DNA of 64,000 bases from Halobacteriovoraceae bacterium (GCA_002712005.1 PASP01000015.1:62001-126000), one strand, 5' to 3'. Shown: positions 25,966 to 34,480, numbered from the stretch's first letter. Made by a program: numbers and translations. The notes: generated by a model from the letters alone, not told the origin.

Positions 25966-27180
25966 ATGTTTGAACACGATCAACAAACTCTTGTTATGCC
26001 TATTGGTGGGTTTGATCTTTACTACCATTCCTATACAAAACCTATGAATGCCCACAAGACACCTATCGTGATAATTAGTGGTCCGCTAAGAGGAATCAAT
26101 ACCTATGCTTCCGAAGTTGAACAATTTACTAAAGATTATCCTGTTTACTTAGTTGAGATTCCAACTTTTGAAGAAGCGACTGGTGAGATTATTTCACGTT
26201 CAGAAAGTATATCGCTACTTAAGCAATTTCTTTTTAACTTGGGAATTGATCGCAGTACTTTAATGGCTTCCTCATTCAACTCTCTTTTAATTTATGAGTA
26301 CGCAGCAGAGTTTCCGGAGCATGTAGAGTCTCTTCTTATTAACGGTATTACTAAGAAGTTGAGAGATAGTGTTCTCTATACTTTAGAGGAATCATTACAT
26401 GAGTTGGACTCAAATAATATGGAGTCTTTTGCTTCAAGTGTTGTTTTGAATTTTATGAATTTTAGCCAAAGAGCTAAAATCCCACAGTCCGAGCGCATTG
26501 CAGAGGGACTATTTGAAAAAGTATATAATTTAAATATTTTCGAAAAGAGAATGATACGTGCCCATATTTCTAAGATGCTCTCTTTGGAGGGGATTGGCAG
26601 AAGTCCTCAATGTCCGATTCTTTTTATTACGGGAGAGTTTGATAATTTTATGACTCCATTTGAAGCTCACCAAATTGCAAGAAATTGTCCTCAATCTACT
26701 TCGGTAATAATTAGAGGAACTGATCATATGGTGGGGTTAGAAAAGAAAGATATTTTTACCCGATTATGTCGTCGTTTCTTAGCGGGACAGCCTCTTAATA
26801 GAATGAAAGACATCGACCTCTTAGAAACAAATAGCTTTCCAAGAGAAAAAATTAGAATGGAACCTCGATGGCTGTTAAATGATATAGGCTTTTTAGATAC
26901 GGGCAATGGGGTTTTTGTTCCGACCAATATAGTGGATATCAATAATTTTGGATGCCGTTTGTATACATCATTTGAAGATCATAGGTCTCTTAACAAGACA
27001 GACAAACTTCTGCTTCATTTCCCAGATGATGATCTTCAAATGGAAATTATCCTTTTTAAGCAAACCGATAACGGTCATTTCCGTGGAGTTTTTCAACATA
27101 GAAACTTTGAATCGACCAAACGATTTGAAGGATTCATTGATAAGGTGGCCACAACCTGCAACTCAGCCTATGCGGCATAA
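25966..27180 (+). CDS. Alpha/beta hydrolase with C-terminal PilZ-like domain
   Basis: ATG at 25966 is chosen for GAGGAGG five bases upstream. The 404-residue protein has an alpha/beta-hydrolase core (about 25-275) with IVIISGPLRGIN near the oxyanion loop, a nucleophile-elbow position LMASSFNSLLIYEYA, acid residue in FITGEFDNFMTP and His in IRGTDHMVGLE. The elbow is ASSFN instead of GxSxG, so activity is uncertain. Residues about 300-404 (EKIRMEPRWLLNDIG, NNFGCRLYTSF, GHFRGVFQHRN) resemble an atypical PilZ domain; the usual RxxxR and D/NxSxxG motifs are poorly kept, so c-di-GMP binding is a guess. No signal peptide: cytoplasmic. Confidence 0.75.
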   Translation: MFEHDQQTLVMPIGGFDLYYHSYTKPMNAHKTPIVIISGPLRGINTYASEVEQFTKDYPVYLVEIPTFEEATGEIISRSESISLLKQFLFNLGIDRSTLMASSFNSLLIYEYAAEFPEHVESLLINGITKKLRDSVLYTLEESLHELDSNNMESFASSVVLNFMNFSQRAKIPQSERIAEGLFEKVYNLNIFEKRMIRAHISKMLSLEGIGRSPQCPILFITGEFDNFMTPFEAHQIARNCPQSTSVIIRGTDHMVGLEKKDIFTRLCRRFLAGQPLNRMKDIDLLETNSFPREKIRMEPRWLLNDIGFLDTGNGVFVPTNIVDINNFGCRLYTSFEDHRSLNKTDKLLLHFPDDDLQMEIILFKQTDNGHFRGVFQHRNFESTKRFEGFIDKVATTCNSAYAA

Positions 27181-27231
27181 ATCAAAAAAGGTATCGAGGC
27201 CTAGAAGTTAGGGGTCTAGATGATCTAGATC

Positions 27232-27258
27232 TTCTTGGTGGTTCTTGGGTCTTCTTGG
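27232..27258. repeat. Three TTCTTGG copies at exact 10-bp spacing
   Basis: TTCTTGG occurs at 27232, 27242 and 27252, one helical turn apart, directly after the palindrome GATCTAGATC at 27222-27231. It lies in the 3' untranslated region of the hydrolase gene, before its terminator. It could be a protein- or RNA-binding array, or chance. Confidence 0.5.
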
Positions 27259-27269
27259 CCTTGTAAATG

Positions 27270-27311
27270 AGCTGGAGAGTGGGAATGGAGAGTCCTCTCT
27301 CCAGCTTTTTT
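27270..27311 (+). terminator. Rho-independent terminator
   Basis: Stem AGCTGGAGAG / CTCTCCAGCT with a loop of about 15 bases, followed by TTTTTT. It ends the transcript of the hydrolase-PilZ-like gene. Just before it lie a TCTAGATGATCTAGA repeat and three TTCTTGG copies. Confidence 0.85.
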
Positions 27312-27431
27312 GATGCGCTGCTTTTGAGGAAAAATATTTCCAATCTACTCATTATTAATGGATTATAGCCACTTGCTGCGTGGAGTAATCAATTGCCACT
27401 ATGTGTAGGAAAATGGTAAGTTATTCCGACT

Positions 27432-28085
27432 ATGCAGGAAATAATTTACAACATTGCTATCGGACTTCCCGGATTTTTATTTGCAATCGTTTTTCATGAG
27501 TGGGCCCACGCTAGAGTGGCCCTTTATTTTGGAGACGAAACGGCTAAATCTCAAGGAAGGCTGAGTTTAGATCCTTTGGTTCATGCTGATCCAATAGGAA
27601 CTATTGTTTTTCCCTTGGTGAGTGCCGGATTAGGTGGAGTTCTATTTGGTTGGGCAAAACCAGTGACCGTAGATCCTAGAAGATTTAAGAAATTTAAGTC
27701 TGGAGTTTTCTGGGTGAGTTTTGCGGGACCTTTAGCTAATATCATTTTGGCCATCGTCTCTGCATTGTTCTTTGCCATTGTGGTTACCCAAGTTTCTTCT
27801 TCATTTGAATACTTCGACGTTCTTCAGAATATGGCCAAGTCTTCGATTACAATTAATCTTGTTCTTGCCGTATTTAATTTGTTGCCCATCCCACCACTCG
27901 ATGGTTCGAAAATGGTAACGACTTTTCTAGACTATAATCAAGCTCGTAAATACGAACAATTAGGACAGTACTCTTTCCTTCTTATTATCGTATTTTGGAT
28001 GACTAATTTATTTAGCTATATCATGCTTCCCGCTATTATTTTTGGGAACTGGGTGACAACTTTATTTATCAGAATGCTGGTATAG
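27432..28085 (+). CDS. Site-2 protease-like membrane metalloprotease, peptidase family M50
   Basis: The 217-residue protein has four to six hydrophobic segments and the intramembrane zinc motif FHEWAHA (HExxH, about residues 22-28). The third ligand is in NLLPIPPLDGSKM (Asp near 156). This matches the short M50 group without PDZ domain (YwhC/SpoIVFB-like). Such proteases cut membrane-anchored regulators within the bilayer; the substrate here is unknown. It is the first gene of a unit with scpA and scpB (27 bp to scpA), an order conserved in many bacteria, where trpS often lies in between but here is 12 kb away. Confidence 0.92.
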   Translation: MQEIIYNIAIGLPGFLFAIVFHEWAHARVALYFGDETAKSQGRLSLDPLVHADPIGTIVFPLVSAGLGGVLFGWAKPVTVDPRRFKKFKSGVFWVSFAGPLANIILAIVSALFFAIVVTQVSSSFEYFDVLQNMAKSSITINLVLAVFNLLPIPPLDGSKMVTTFLDYNQARKYEQLGQYSFLLIIVFWMTNLFSYIMLPAIIFGNWVTTLFIRMLV

Positions 28086-28112
28086 AGTTTATTTTAAGAA
28101 GGTAAGAGGCTT

Positions 28113-29048
28113 ATGCTCGAAACAACCATTCAAGTCAAAACAGATCATTTTGATGGCCCTTTGGGACTTCTTCTTTTACTCGTTCAAAAAGAGGAAATGG
28201 ATGTTAGAAAGTTAGACCTTACTAATATTACGAAACAATATCTTAATTATCTTTCTCAAATGAAAGACCTAAACTTTGATGTTGCTGGGGACTACCTCTA
28301 TTTGGCAGCGACTCTTCTTTTATTAAAGTCTAAAACGGCCATTAGTGAAGAAGAAGTTGCTCGTTTAAAAGAGGGCTCGGAAAGTGAACTCAATATCACT
28401 TCTGAAGCTGAACTTATTCGTCGCCTTGAAGAATTACAGCACTTTCAAAGAATGGGGGAGAAGCTTTGGGCTCTCCCTAAAAAAGGCCATGAAATCTTTG
28501 TAAAGCCTAAGATAAATAGGAAGGCGATTGTTAATTCTATTTTAGTTCCCATGGAATTAGAGAAGTTAACAGAAGCCATGATGGATTTTCTAATAAATGA
28601 AAAGAGAAAATATACAGTCGTCAGAAGAGATAAGCTTAGTATTAAAGAAAAGCTCGTATTCTTGAAAAGCCATTTAAAGATAGGTGAGAAGACTGAATTT
28701 CAACATATCCTTGATGCTGATGGAGGTAACTCTATCGATAATGTCGTGATTACTTTTATTTCTTTATTAGAATTAGCTCGTCTCAAGAGACTTACCGTAT
28801 TCCAAAATGAAGGTTTCGGAACTATTTATGTACAGGTTGTAAAATCTCTCGATGACTTTGATGTTGAAAGCGCGAATGGCTTCGAAGAAGAAGAAGGAAA
28901 TAGTACTCCTTCTGAAGAAGAGCTTGAAAGAGAAATTAATCAGGCGATGGCACAAGAAAATGATACAGAACTACCAAATATACCAGATTTAAATGACACA
29001 CACCCAACACAAGAGACAACAGGAGCTGAAGGGCAAACCCTTCAGTAA
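28113..29048 (+). CDS. scpA: Segregation and condensation protein A (kleisin)
   Basis: The 311-residue protein is the kleisin of the SMC-ScpAB complex that compacts and separates chromosomes. The N-terminal domain, which binds the SMC neck, has FDGPLGLLLLLVQKEEMDVRK and DYLYLAATLLLLKSKTA. The C-terminal winged helix, which binds the SMC head, is at about 195-255 (FISLLELARLKRLTVFQNE). A tail of about 55 acidic residues (FEEEEGNSTPSEEELERE) extends past the usual end. A GAAGGTAAGAGG site precedes the ATG, and scpB follows after 14 bp, so both are made together. Confidence 0.95.
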   Translation: MLETTIQVKTDHFDGPLGLLLLLVQKEEMDVRKLDLTNITKQYLNYLSQMKDLNFDVAGDYLYLAATLLLLKSKTAISEEEVARLKEGSESELNITSEAELIRRLEELQHFQRMGEKLWALPKKGHEIFVKPKINRKAIVNSILVPMELEKLTEAMMDFLINEKRKYTVVRRDKLSIKEKLVFLKSHLKIGEKTEFQHILDADGGNSIDNVVITFISLLELARLKRLTVFQNEGFGTIYVQVVKSLDDFDVESANGFEEEEGNSTPSEEELEREINQAMAQENDTELPNIPDLNDTHPTQETTGAEGQTLQ

Positions 29049-29062
29049 CGTAGAGGCAAACT

Positions 29063-30682
29063 ATGGATAACATGGATAATGTTGAAGAAAATTCAAAATT
29101 AGAAAACCAAACTGAAATAGAGATTGAGGAAGTCACAGACTCCTCACAACAACAGAACGAGTTAAGTAAGGATGAAGTACCTGCTATGGAAGAGCCTCAT
29201 GCAGATGATGTTCAAGAAGAGTGGGAACTTCACCCTTGCTTACCTTCTGAAGAAGACCTCCTTTATCCAGGACAAGATTTATTAGAACTGGAAGCAGAGT
29301 TTCTTGATGATGAGAAACAAGAAGACTCTCTATGGCAAGCGAGAACGGGCTTAAACTTTGATACTCTTTGTGGAGCGATTGAAACGATTATTTTCATGAG
29401 TGATAAGCCAGTTCCTATTAGCAAAATTAAATCACTTATTGATGAAGACATGCCTCTTCGTGTGATTCATCAATCTCTTATGCGCTTGCAAGAAGAATAT
29501 GAAAGCCGCCATCATGGGCTTAGATTAGTAGAGGTTGCTGAAGGATATCAGTATAGAACAAAGGCCACTTATTCTAAGTATGTTCAGGATCTCTTTAAAG
29601 TAAATAGTCTTGTTCTTTCTCCAACCGCTCTTGAAGTTCTTGCTATCATTGCCTACAAGCAGCCTGTTGCTAAAACAGAAGTAGATAAGATTCGTGGAGT
29701 AGATTCAGGACATATCGTGAGAGGTCTCATTGATAAGCGTCTTGTTAAAGTTTGTGGACGCTCAGATGAGATGGGCCGTCCTGTTCTTTATGGAACGACC
29801 GCTGAATTTTTAGAAGTTTTTAACTTGGCCAATATTGATGAACTTCCTCCTCAGCACGAGTTAGAAGAATCGATTGAAAACAATGTTGGTAAAATTTCAG
29901 ATATCAAAACAATTGTACATGATGGGGATAAAGCCCAATTCGTATTTGATGATATGGAAGAACTTGAAGGACTTGCGTCTTCAATTAAAGAAATTGCTGC
30001 TGATACAGATTTTACAAGTGCTCTTAAGAGTCAGGAAAAGAATAAGGCCAAAATGGCTAAAGCTGCAGCAGCGGAAGATGCTGGAACTGATGAAGGCTCT
30101 GGAGCTTCTCAAGAAGCTGAAGGACCAAGAACGGCATTTGATATTCTTGAAGAATATGTTTCAAAGCAACTTATCATTAATGTAAATAATGAATCTCTTG
30201 TATCTGAAATGATGTCCATGTCTGCAGATCCTATTGTGATTTCTGATCTTACCGCTGGTCCATTCAATGTTCCTGAGGATATTGAAGAAGAGGAAGAAGA
30301 GTTTCAAATGATCGATCTTGATACGGGACTTCCTATAGAAGATGATTTTGAGTTTGAAATTGAAGTAGAACTCTCTGATGAAAGTGAAGAGGATAGTGAA
30401 CCAGAATATATCCAAGGGGAAGATCTCGTTGGAGATAGTGATACAGAAGCTGAAGAATTGGCCCGTGCTCTAGATGATGCCTTTGAAAGATTAACTGGAG
30501 AGAGCCTAGATCAAGCAGACAAGGAAACCACAAATCCTGTTGAGCAAGATGAGTTAGGACTTCGTGACTCTACACTTGAAGATAAAGAAACTGACCTGGA
30601 TGAGCTTGCAAAAGATATCTCTGAAAAGGCAAAAGATCTCGATATTGACCTCGATTTCTTAAATGATTTTTCTCAAGAATAA
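29063..30682 (+). CDS. scpB: Segregation and condensation protein B with long acidic extensions
   Basis: At 539 residues this is more than twice the usual ScpB length of about 200. The two winged-helix domains occupy about 98-260: LCGAIETIIFMSDKPVPISK, then LSPTALEVLAIIAYKQPVAK and VDKIRGVDSGHIVRGLIDK with GRPVLYGTT. ScpB dimers bind the kleisin ScpA. Residues 1-97 and about 265-539 are extra, very acidic and low in complexity (for example EDIEEEEEEFQMIDL). The frame stays open and codon use is like the neighbours, so this is one gene. It follows scpA by 14 bp. Confidence 0.95.
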   Translation: MDNMDNVEENSKLENQTEIEIEEVTDSSQQQNELSKDEVPAMEEPHADDVQEEWELHPCLPSEEDLLYPGQDLLELEAEFLDDEKQEDSLWQARTGLNFDTLCGAIETIIFMSDKPVPISKIKSLIDEDMPLRVIHQSLMRLQEEYESRHHGLRLVEVAEGYQYRTKATYSKYVQDLFKVNSLVLSPTALEVLAIIAYKQPVAKTEVDKIRGVDSGHIVRGLIDKRLVKVCGRSDEMGRPVLYGTTAEFLEVFNLANIDELPPQHELEESIENNVGKISDIKTIVHDGDKAQFVFDDMEELEGLASSIKEIAADTDFTSALKSQEKNKAKMAKAAAAEDAGTDEGSGASQEAEGPRTAFDILEEYVSKQLIINVNNESLVSEMMSMSADPIVISDLTAGPFNVPEDIEEEEEEFQMIDLDTGLPIEDDFEFEIEVELSDESEEDSEPEYIQGEDLVGDSDTEAEELARALDDAFERLTGESLDQADKETTNPVEQDELGLRDSTLEDKETDLDELAKDISEKAKDLDIDLDFLNDFSQE

Positions 30683-30704
30683 TAAATCTAAATACTTAAA
30701 TGAT

Positions 30705-30729
30705 GAGCAAGGTAATATCTACCTTGCTC
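30705..30729 (+). terminator. Hairpin after scpB, probable terminator
   Basis: A perfect 10-bp stem, GAGCAAGGTA / TACCTTGCTC, with a five-base ATATC loop lies 22 bp after the scpB stop. The run of T after it is weak (TATTG), so it may only attenuate transcription into the rluB-type gene. Confidence 0.55.
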
Positions 30730-30811
30730 TATTGACCTGAGCCTCTAATATCTATATATTCCGGGGCATCTATTAACACTTAAACCGTCGTGATGACAGA
30801 TTGGAGTGACC

Positions 30812-31846
30812 ATGAGTAATCAATCTATACGTTTACAAAAAGCAATTGCCGATGCCGGTATTACTTCTCGCCGAAAGGCCGAAGAGATGATTCTTCAAGG
30901 AAGAGTACAAGTTAATGGCGAAAAAGTTAGGCTCTTAGGAACAAAAGTTAACCCAGACCATGATGCCGTGGTTGTCGATGGTGATCCTATCGACATGGGA
31001 AGAAAAGAGAATATCTATATTGTTCTGAATAAGCCTCGTGGAATTATTACGTCAATGAGTGACCCTGAAGGTCGTAAGACTGTTATGGATCTTGTTCAAG
31101 ATGTAACGGAAAGAATTTATCCTGTTGGAAGATTAGATTATCTTTCTGAGGGTCTTCTCTTAATGACTAATGATGGTGAACTCGCGAATAATATTATTCA
31201 CCCAAGAGAGGGAATTACTAAAGTTTACGAAGTTAAAGTTTTTGGAGCTGTAACTCCTGATATTCTAAAAAAGCTTAGAGGTGGTTATCAGTCAGATGTT
31301 GGCTTTTTAAAGCCTAAGGCCGTGAGAGTTATTAAGCAGCTTAAAGCTAAGACTTGGCTTGAGTTTAGGCTTACTGATGGTAAAAACAGAGAGATCAGAA
31401 GACTATGTGAAGCTTATGGCCTCACTGTAGATAAGCTAAAGCGTGTGGCGATTGGTGGACTGACAGTAGAGGGGATTACTCCTGGCGGATATAGGGCCCT
31501 AAGTAAGAAACAGCTTTTAAATCTCATCGGTATTGATAGGGAAGGAACGATCATTTCTGATGTAGAGTATCAGTCTCCTAAGAAATCAATTAATCTTAGA
31601 CTTAAAGGTCCACAAAACTGTACACCAGCCGATGATAAGGCTTTTGTGAAGTTTAGAAAGGATACCTACTTCCATGCCATTAAAGATATCGATGAGAAGA
31701 AGGTCAGAGAAGCTCAAGAGAAAAGAGACGCAGAATTTAGAGAAAAAGAAGAGCGTCATCAAAAACGTCAGCTTAAGAAGAAGCAGCGAATGGCGAAGAA
31801 AGAAGAGCAGAAAAAATCAGTACATGCTGAAATCATTAAATGGTAA
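30812..31846 (+). CDS. rluB: 23S rRNA pseudouridine synthase, RluB/RsuA family
   Basis: The ATG at 30812 (GGAG five bases before) is preferred to a GTG six bases earlier. The 344-residue protein has an N-terminal S4 RNA-binding domain (RLQKAIADAGITSRRKAEEM) and a pseudouridine synthase domain with catalytic Asp in GRLDYLSEGLLLMTNDGEL and NREIRRLCEA. The family isomerises a uridine in 23S rRNA (position 2605 for RluB). A Lys/Arg/Glu-rich tail of about 90 residues (EERHQKRQLKKKQRMAKKEE) extends the usual length and may add RNA affinity. RluB is favoured over RluE/F by position next to scpAB, but the target base is inferred. Confidence 0.9.
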   Translation: MSNQSIRLQKAIADAGITSRRKAEEMILQGRVQVNGEKVRLLGTKVNPDHDAVVVDGDPIDMGRKENIYIVLNKPRGIITSMSDPEGRKTVMDLVQDVTERIYPVGRLDYLSEGLLLMTNDGELANNIIHPREGITKVYEVKVFGAVTPDILKKLRGGYQSDVGFLKPKAVRVIKQLKAKTWLEFRLTDGKNREIRRLCEAYGLTVDKLKRVAIGGLTVEGITPGGYRALSKKQLLNLIGIDREGTIISDVEYQSPKKSINLRLKGPQNCTPADDKAFVKFRKDTYFHAIKDIDEKKVREAQEKRDAEFREKEERHQKRQLKKKQRMAKKEEQKKSVHAEIIKW

Positions 31847-31850
31847 TACT

Positions 31851-31876
31851 AAAGGGGCTTTGAGCCCCTTTTTTAT
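31851..31876 (+). terminator. Rho-independent terminator
   Basis: Stem AAAGGGGCT / AGCCCCTTT with a TTG loop and then TTTT. It ends the rluB transcript. Its last bases overlap the end of the convergent TetR gene. Confidence 0.9.
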
Positions 31877-32472
31877 TTCTTACTAAAAGAGCGAACAAAG
31901 AAATCTAATGTATTCTTTTTAATCTCTTCAAGATTTAAATTGTCCTTAGATTTGAATCCAAGAATAATCGGCCAATAAATTTTACCTTTTAAAATCGAGT
32001 GGAACTGGTTGGCCATTTCATCTGGAGAAAGCTCCTTGGTGAGAAGATCATCATTTTGAGCCTGTTTAATCCAATTAATGAATAGAGATTCAGATTGATT
32101 CATTCTTTCTAGTTGCTGATCTGAAGGGCTTCTGCCTTTTAGAAGCTCCCCAAAAATAATTTTAGAAACCTTTAAAAATGATTCTGATAAAGTAAGTTTG
32201 ATTTTGGCATCTATTACTGAAGAGATGAGCTCTTGTAGACTTTGATCCTTATTGTAAGTAAAGCTATGCATGTCACTAACTTGATCAAGAATGCTATCAA
32301 TTAGAGCGAAGTAGAGATCTTCCTTAGAGGGATAGTATTTATAAAGAGTTCGTTTTGAGACTTCTGCCTTAAGGGCAATATTATGCATTGAGGCTGCATC
32401 TATTCCTTTAGATAGGAACTCTTCAGTTGTTGCCTCAAGTATAAGATTATTTTTTTCAGGCTTCTTATCCAT
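31873..32472 (-). CDS. TetR/AcrR-family transcriptional regulator
   Basis: The 199-residue protein has the TetR N-terminal helix-turn-helix: ILEATTEEFLSKGIDAASMH, then IALKAEVSKRTLYKYYPSKE with the recognition helix ending in the usual YKYYPSKEDL. The C-terminal ligand and dimer domain is variable and includes FSSILKGKIYWPI-like sequence (QFHSILKGKIYWPIILG). It is divergent from a metallo-beta-lactamase-fold gene, and two near-identical palindromes lie between them, so it very likely represses both that gene and itself and is released by a small molecule. The inducer is unknown. Confidence 0.93.
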   Translation of the reverse strand: MDKKPEKNNLILEATTEEFLSKGIDAASMHNIALKAEVSKRTLYKYYPSKEDLYFALIDSILDQVSDMHSFTYNKDQSLQELISSVIDAKIKLTLSESFLKVSKIIFGELLKGRSPSDQQLERMNQSESLFINWIKQAQNDDLLTKELSPDEMANQFHSILKGKIYWPIILGFKSKDNLNLEEIKKNTLDFFVRSFSKK

Positions 32473-32519
32473 AAAACTGCCTTTGTAAGCTATTAATTTT
32501 ATTAAAGAATGAAATGTTT

Positions 32520-32537
32520 GTACACACTAGTGTTTAC
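32520..32537. promoter_or_regulatory. Probable TetR operator 1
   Basis: GTACACACTAGTGTTTAC: the left half matches the reverse complement of the right half at 8 of 9 positions. It agrees with the second copy at 16 of 18 bases. It lies 48 bp upstream of the TetR start, over or near its promoter. Confidence 0.75.
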
Positions 32538-32571
32538 TTTTGTGTTGTGAGAAATCTCTTTCTCTTATAAA

Positions 32572-32589
32572 GTATACACAAGTGTTTAC
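32572..32589. promoter_or_regulatory. Probable TetR operator 2
   Basis: GTATACACAAGTGTTTAC, second copy of the palindrome, 52 bp from the first. It directly follows a candidate -10 box (TATAAA, 32566-32571) of the divergent gene, with TTGTGA 15 bp before that, so binding here would cover the transcription start. Confidence 0.75.
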
Positions 32590-32618
32590 CTATCTTCTAG
32601 TGTTCAAAAGGATTATAC

Positions 32619-33716
32619 GTGAAGTTTCTTGGTGTTTTAATCATTCTATTTATTGCGATTTCCTATTTCTTGTTAAGGCCAAGATTTGGTTACTATCCTC
32701 AAAAACGTTATTTAACTCAATCTCTTCACTACAATATCGATAAATCAATTTTTGAAAATCGTAGAAAGAAAATTATAGAAGAAATGACGAAGAAGAATAT
32801 GAACTTTAAAAATATTCTGAGTTTCTTTAAGGCTCGCGAAAATGCCATTCCTTTAAATAAAATGCCAGAAGTTAAAATAGACCCAAAAATTTTATTATCA
32901 AAAAATAAAAGCGACATAAATTTATCTTGGTTGGGGCATTCTAGTTTTCTTCTCTCCTTAAATAAGAAGATGATTTTGGTAGATCCAGTATTTTCAAATG
33001 CTGCATCTCCTATACCTTTTATGATTAAGAGGTTTCAGGCGCCAGTCATAGCTTTGGAAGAACTGCCAAAGATCGATTATATCGTTATTTCCCATGATCA
33101 TTATGATCATCTTGATATGGAAACAATAAAGTTTTTCTCTGAACATAAGCATATTAAGTTTCTGGTTCCTCTTGGGGTAGGTGCCCATCTTGAAGGGTGG
33201 GGAGTTCCAAGAAAACAAATTATTGAAAGGGATTGGTGGGAGAGTTATCAATCATAAGATATTGATTTTATAGCAGCTCCTGCTCAACATTTTTCAGGAA
33301 GAGGTCTCTTTGATAGGAATGCAACTCAATGGGCTTCTTGGATAATTAAATCCTCTGAGAAAAGCATTTATTTTAGTGGGGACTCTGGTTATGACATTCA
33401 TTTTAAAGAGATTGGAAGTCGCTTCGGACCTTTTGATCTCGCTCTTGTAGAGACTGGTCAATACAATCAGAATTGGAGAGAAGTCCATATGTTACCTGAG
33501 GAGTCTATTAAGGCCTTTAAAGATTTAAGAGCAGATAAGTTTATACCCGTTCATTGGGGGATGTTTGTTCTTTCGTATCACTCGTGGAATGAGCCGCCTG
33601 AAAAATTATTTGAACTTTATGATGGGGACCATAAGGATATTATTGTCCCTAGAATTGGAGAAGTCGTCAGACTAAGTGACGACTTCGAGCCGAGCTATTG
33701 GTGGCGAGATAATTAA
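32619..33716 (+). pseudogene. Metallo-beta-lactamase-fold hydrolase (NAPE-PLD/RomA-like), interrupted by in-frame TAA
   Basis: GTG start at 32619 with AAGG eight bases before. An N-terminal membrane anchor (FLGVLIILFIAISYFLL) precedes an MBL fold: LSWLGHSSFLLSL, zinc motif SHDHYDHLD, then APAQHFSGRGLFDRN, GDSGYD and a final VHWGMF. The order matches bacterial relatives of N-acyl-phosphatidylethanolamine phospholipase D. A TAA at 33255-33257 (codon 213 of 366) breaks the frame between the zinc motif and the APAQHFSG block, with no frameshift. Upstream of the stop the product would lack part of the active site. A nonsense mutation, sequencing error or readthrough are the options. It is divergent from a TetR gene with two operators between them. 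Confidence 0.82.
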
Positions 33717-34039
33717 TTATCGTAGTTGATTACTTTAGAAGTGCTCATTTGGTCTTGAAGAATATCAATAGAGAATTCAAGGGCCTGTTGAGCATAAGGA
33801 ATATTACTCTCACTCATGTCATCTATAAAATTAGCCTGCTTAATTAATGAGGCACAAAGTCTCATAGCTTCAGATGAAGCATCAAAGAATTCACCTTCTG
33901 CATCTGTAGTGAGGGTATGATTAAGAAGCATATTCAAAGTTTTTAAAGCCCTGATTTGAGCAGCTGATAATTCAGTCGCATCAATCTCAATAAAAAGTTT
34001 TTCTTTCTTTGCTGTGTCTGTTGGGCCTTTGAAGTTCAT
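33713..34039 (-). CDS. Small hypothetical protein
   Basis: The 108-residue protein is acidic and mainly helical (LSAAQIRALKTLNMLLNHTL, SEAMRLCASLIKQANFI) with no signal or membrane segment and a single Cys. An AGGATAATATT context precedes the ATG. It overlaps the end of the MBL-fold gene by 4 bp on the opposite strand. No family is recognised. Regular codon use and length support a real gene. Confidence 0.65.
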   Translation of the reverse strand: MNFKGPTDTAKKEKLFIEIDATELSAAQIRALKTLNMLLNHTLTTDAEGEFFDASSEAMRLCASLIKQANFIDDMSESNIPYAQQALEFSIDILQDQMSTSKVINYDN

Positions 34040-34169
34040 AATATTATCCTCGACATTTAAACATTTTGGTTTGTTTAACCTTTCATTACTGAACTTATCG
34101 ACAAAAAAATGAATGATTTTAGGAATTTATGTCAGAGTAAATTTATAAGAAATAATTTAGGAATAAGGC

Positions 34170-34196
34170 TGGACATAAGAGAGGAGATGCTATAGT
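34170..34196 (+). promoter_or_regulatory. Candidate promoter of the initiator tRNA gene
   Basis: TGGACA (5 of 6 to the -35 consensus) and TATAGT (5 of 6 to -10) are 15 bp apart, slightly short but workable. The start would be near 34203, about 34 bp before the tRNA. Confidence 0.45.
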
Positions 34197-34236
34197 CTAC
34201 CCCATACCAAATTGAATAAGAATTTCAATAGTTTAA

Positions 34237-34313
<77 letters not shown>

Positions 34314-34480
34314 AACTTCTTCTTTCTTCAAAATCCACAATATTCATGAATTTTTAAGCTTTTTAATCTTTTTAAAAAGAGAGTTTTCTCTGTCTTTTTG
34401 AGAATAGGGAAAGTTGTAGTAAAGAGAAGGCCACAACATAAACATGGAAGTCATGGCCAATCAGTAACTCGAGAAGTCTC

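Noticed and set aside
2853-33257. Idea that stop codons are recoded to an amino acid in this organism.
   Set aside because: The two interrupted genes carry different stops (TAG and TAA), and both codons end many normal genes here, so a code change is not supported.
34314-34480. Weak AGAGA / TCTCT hairpin with a T run after the tRNA.
   Set aside because: The stem is too short to call a terminator with confidence.
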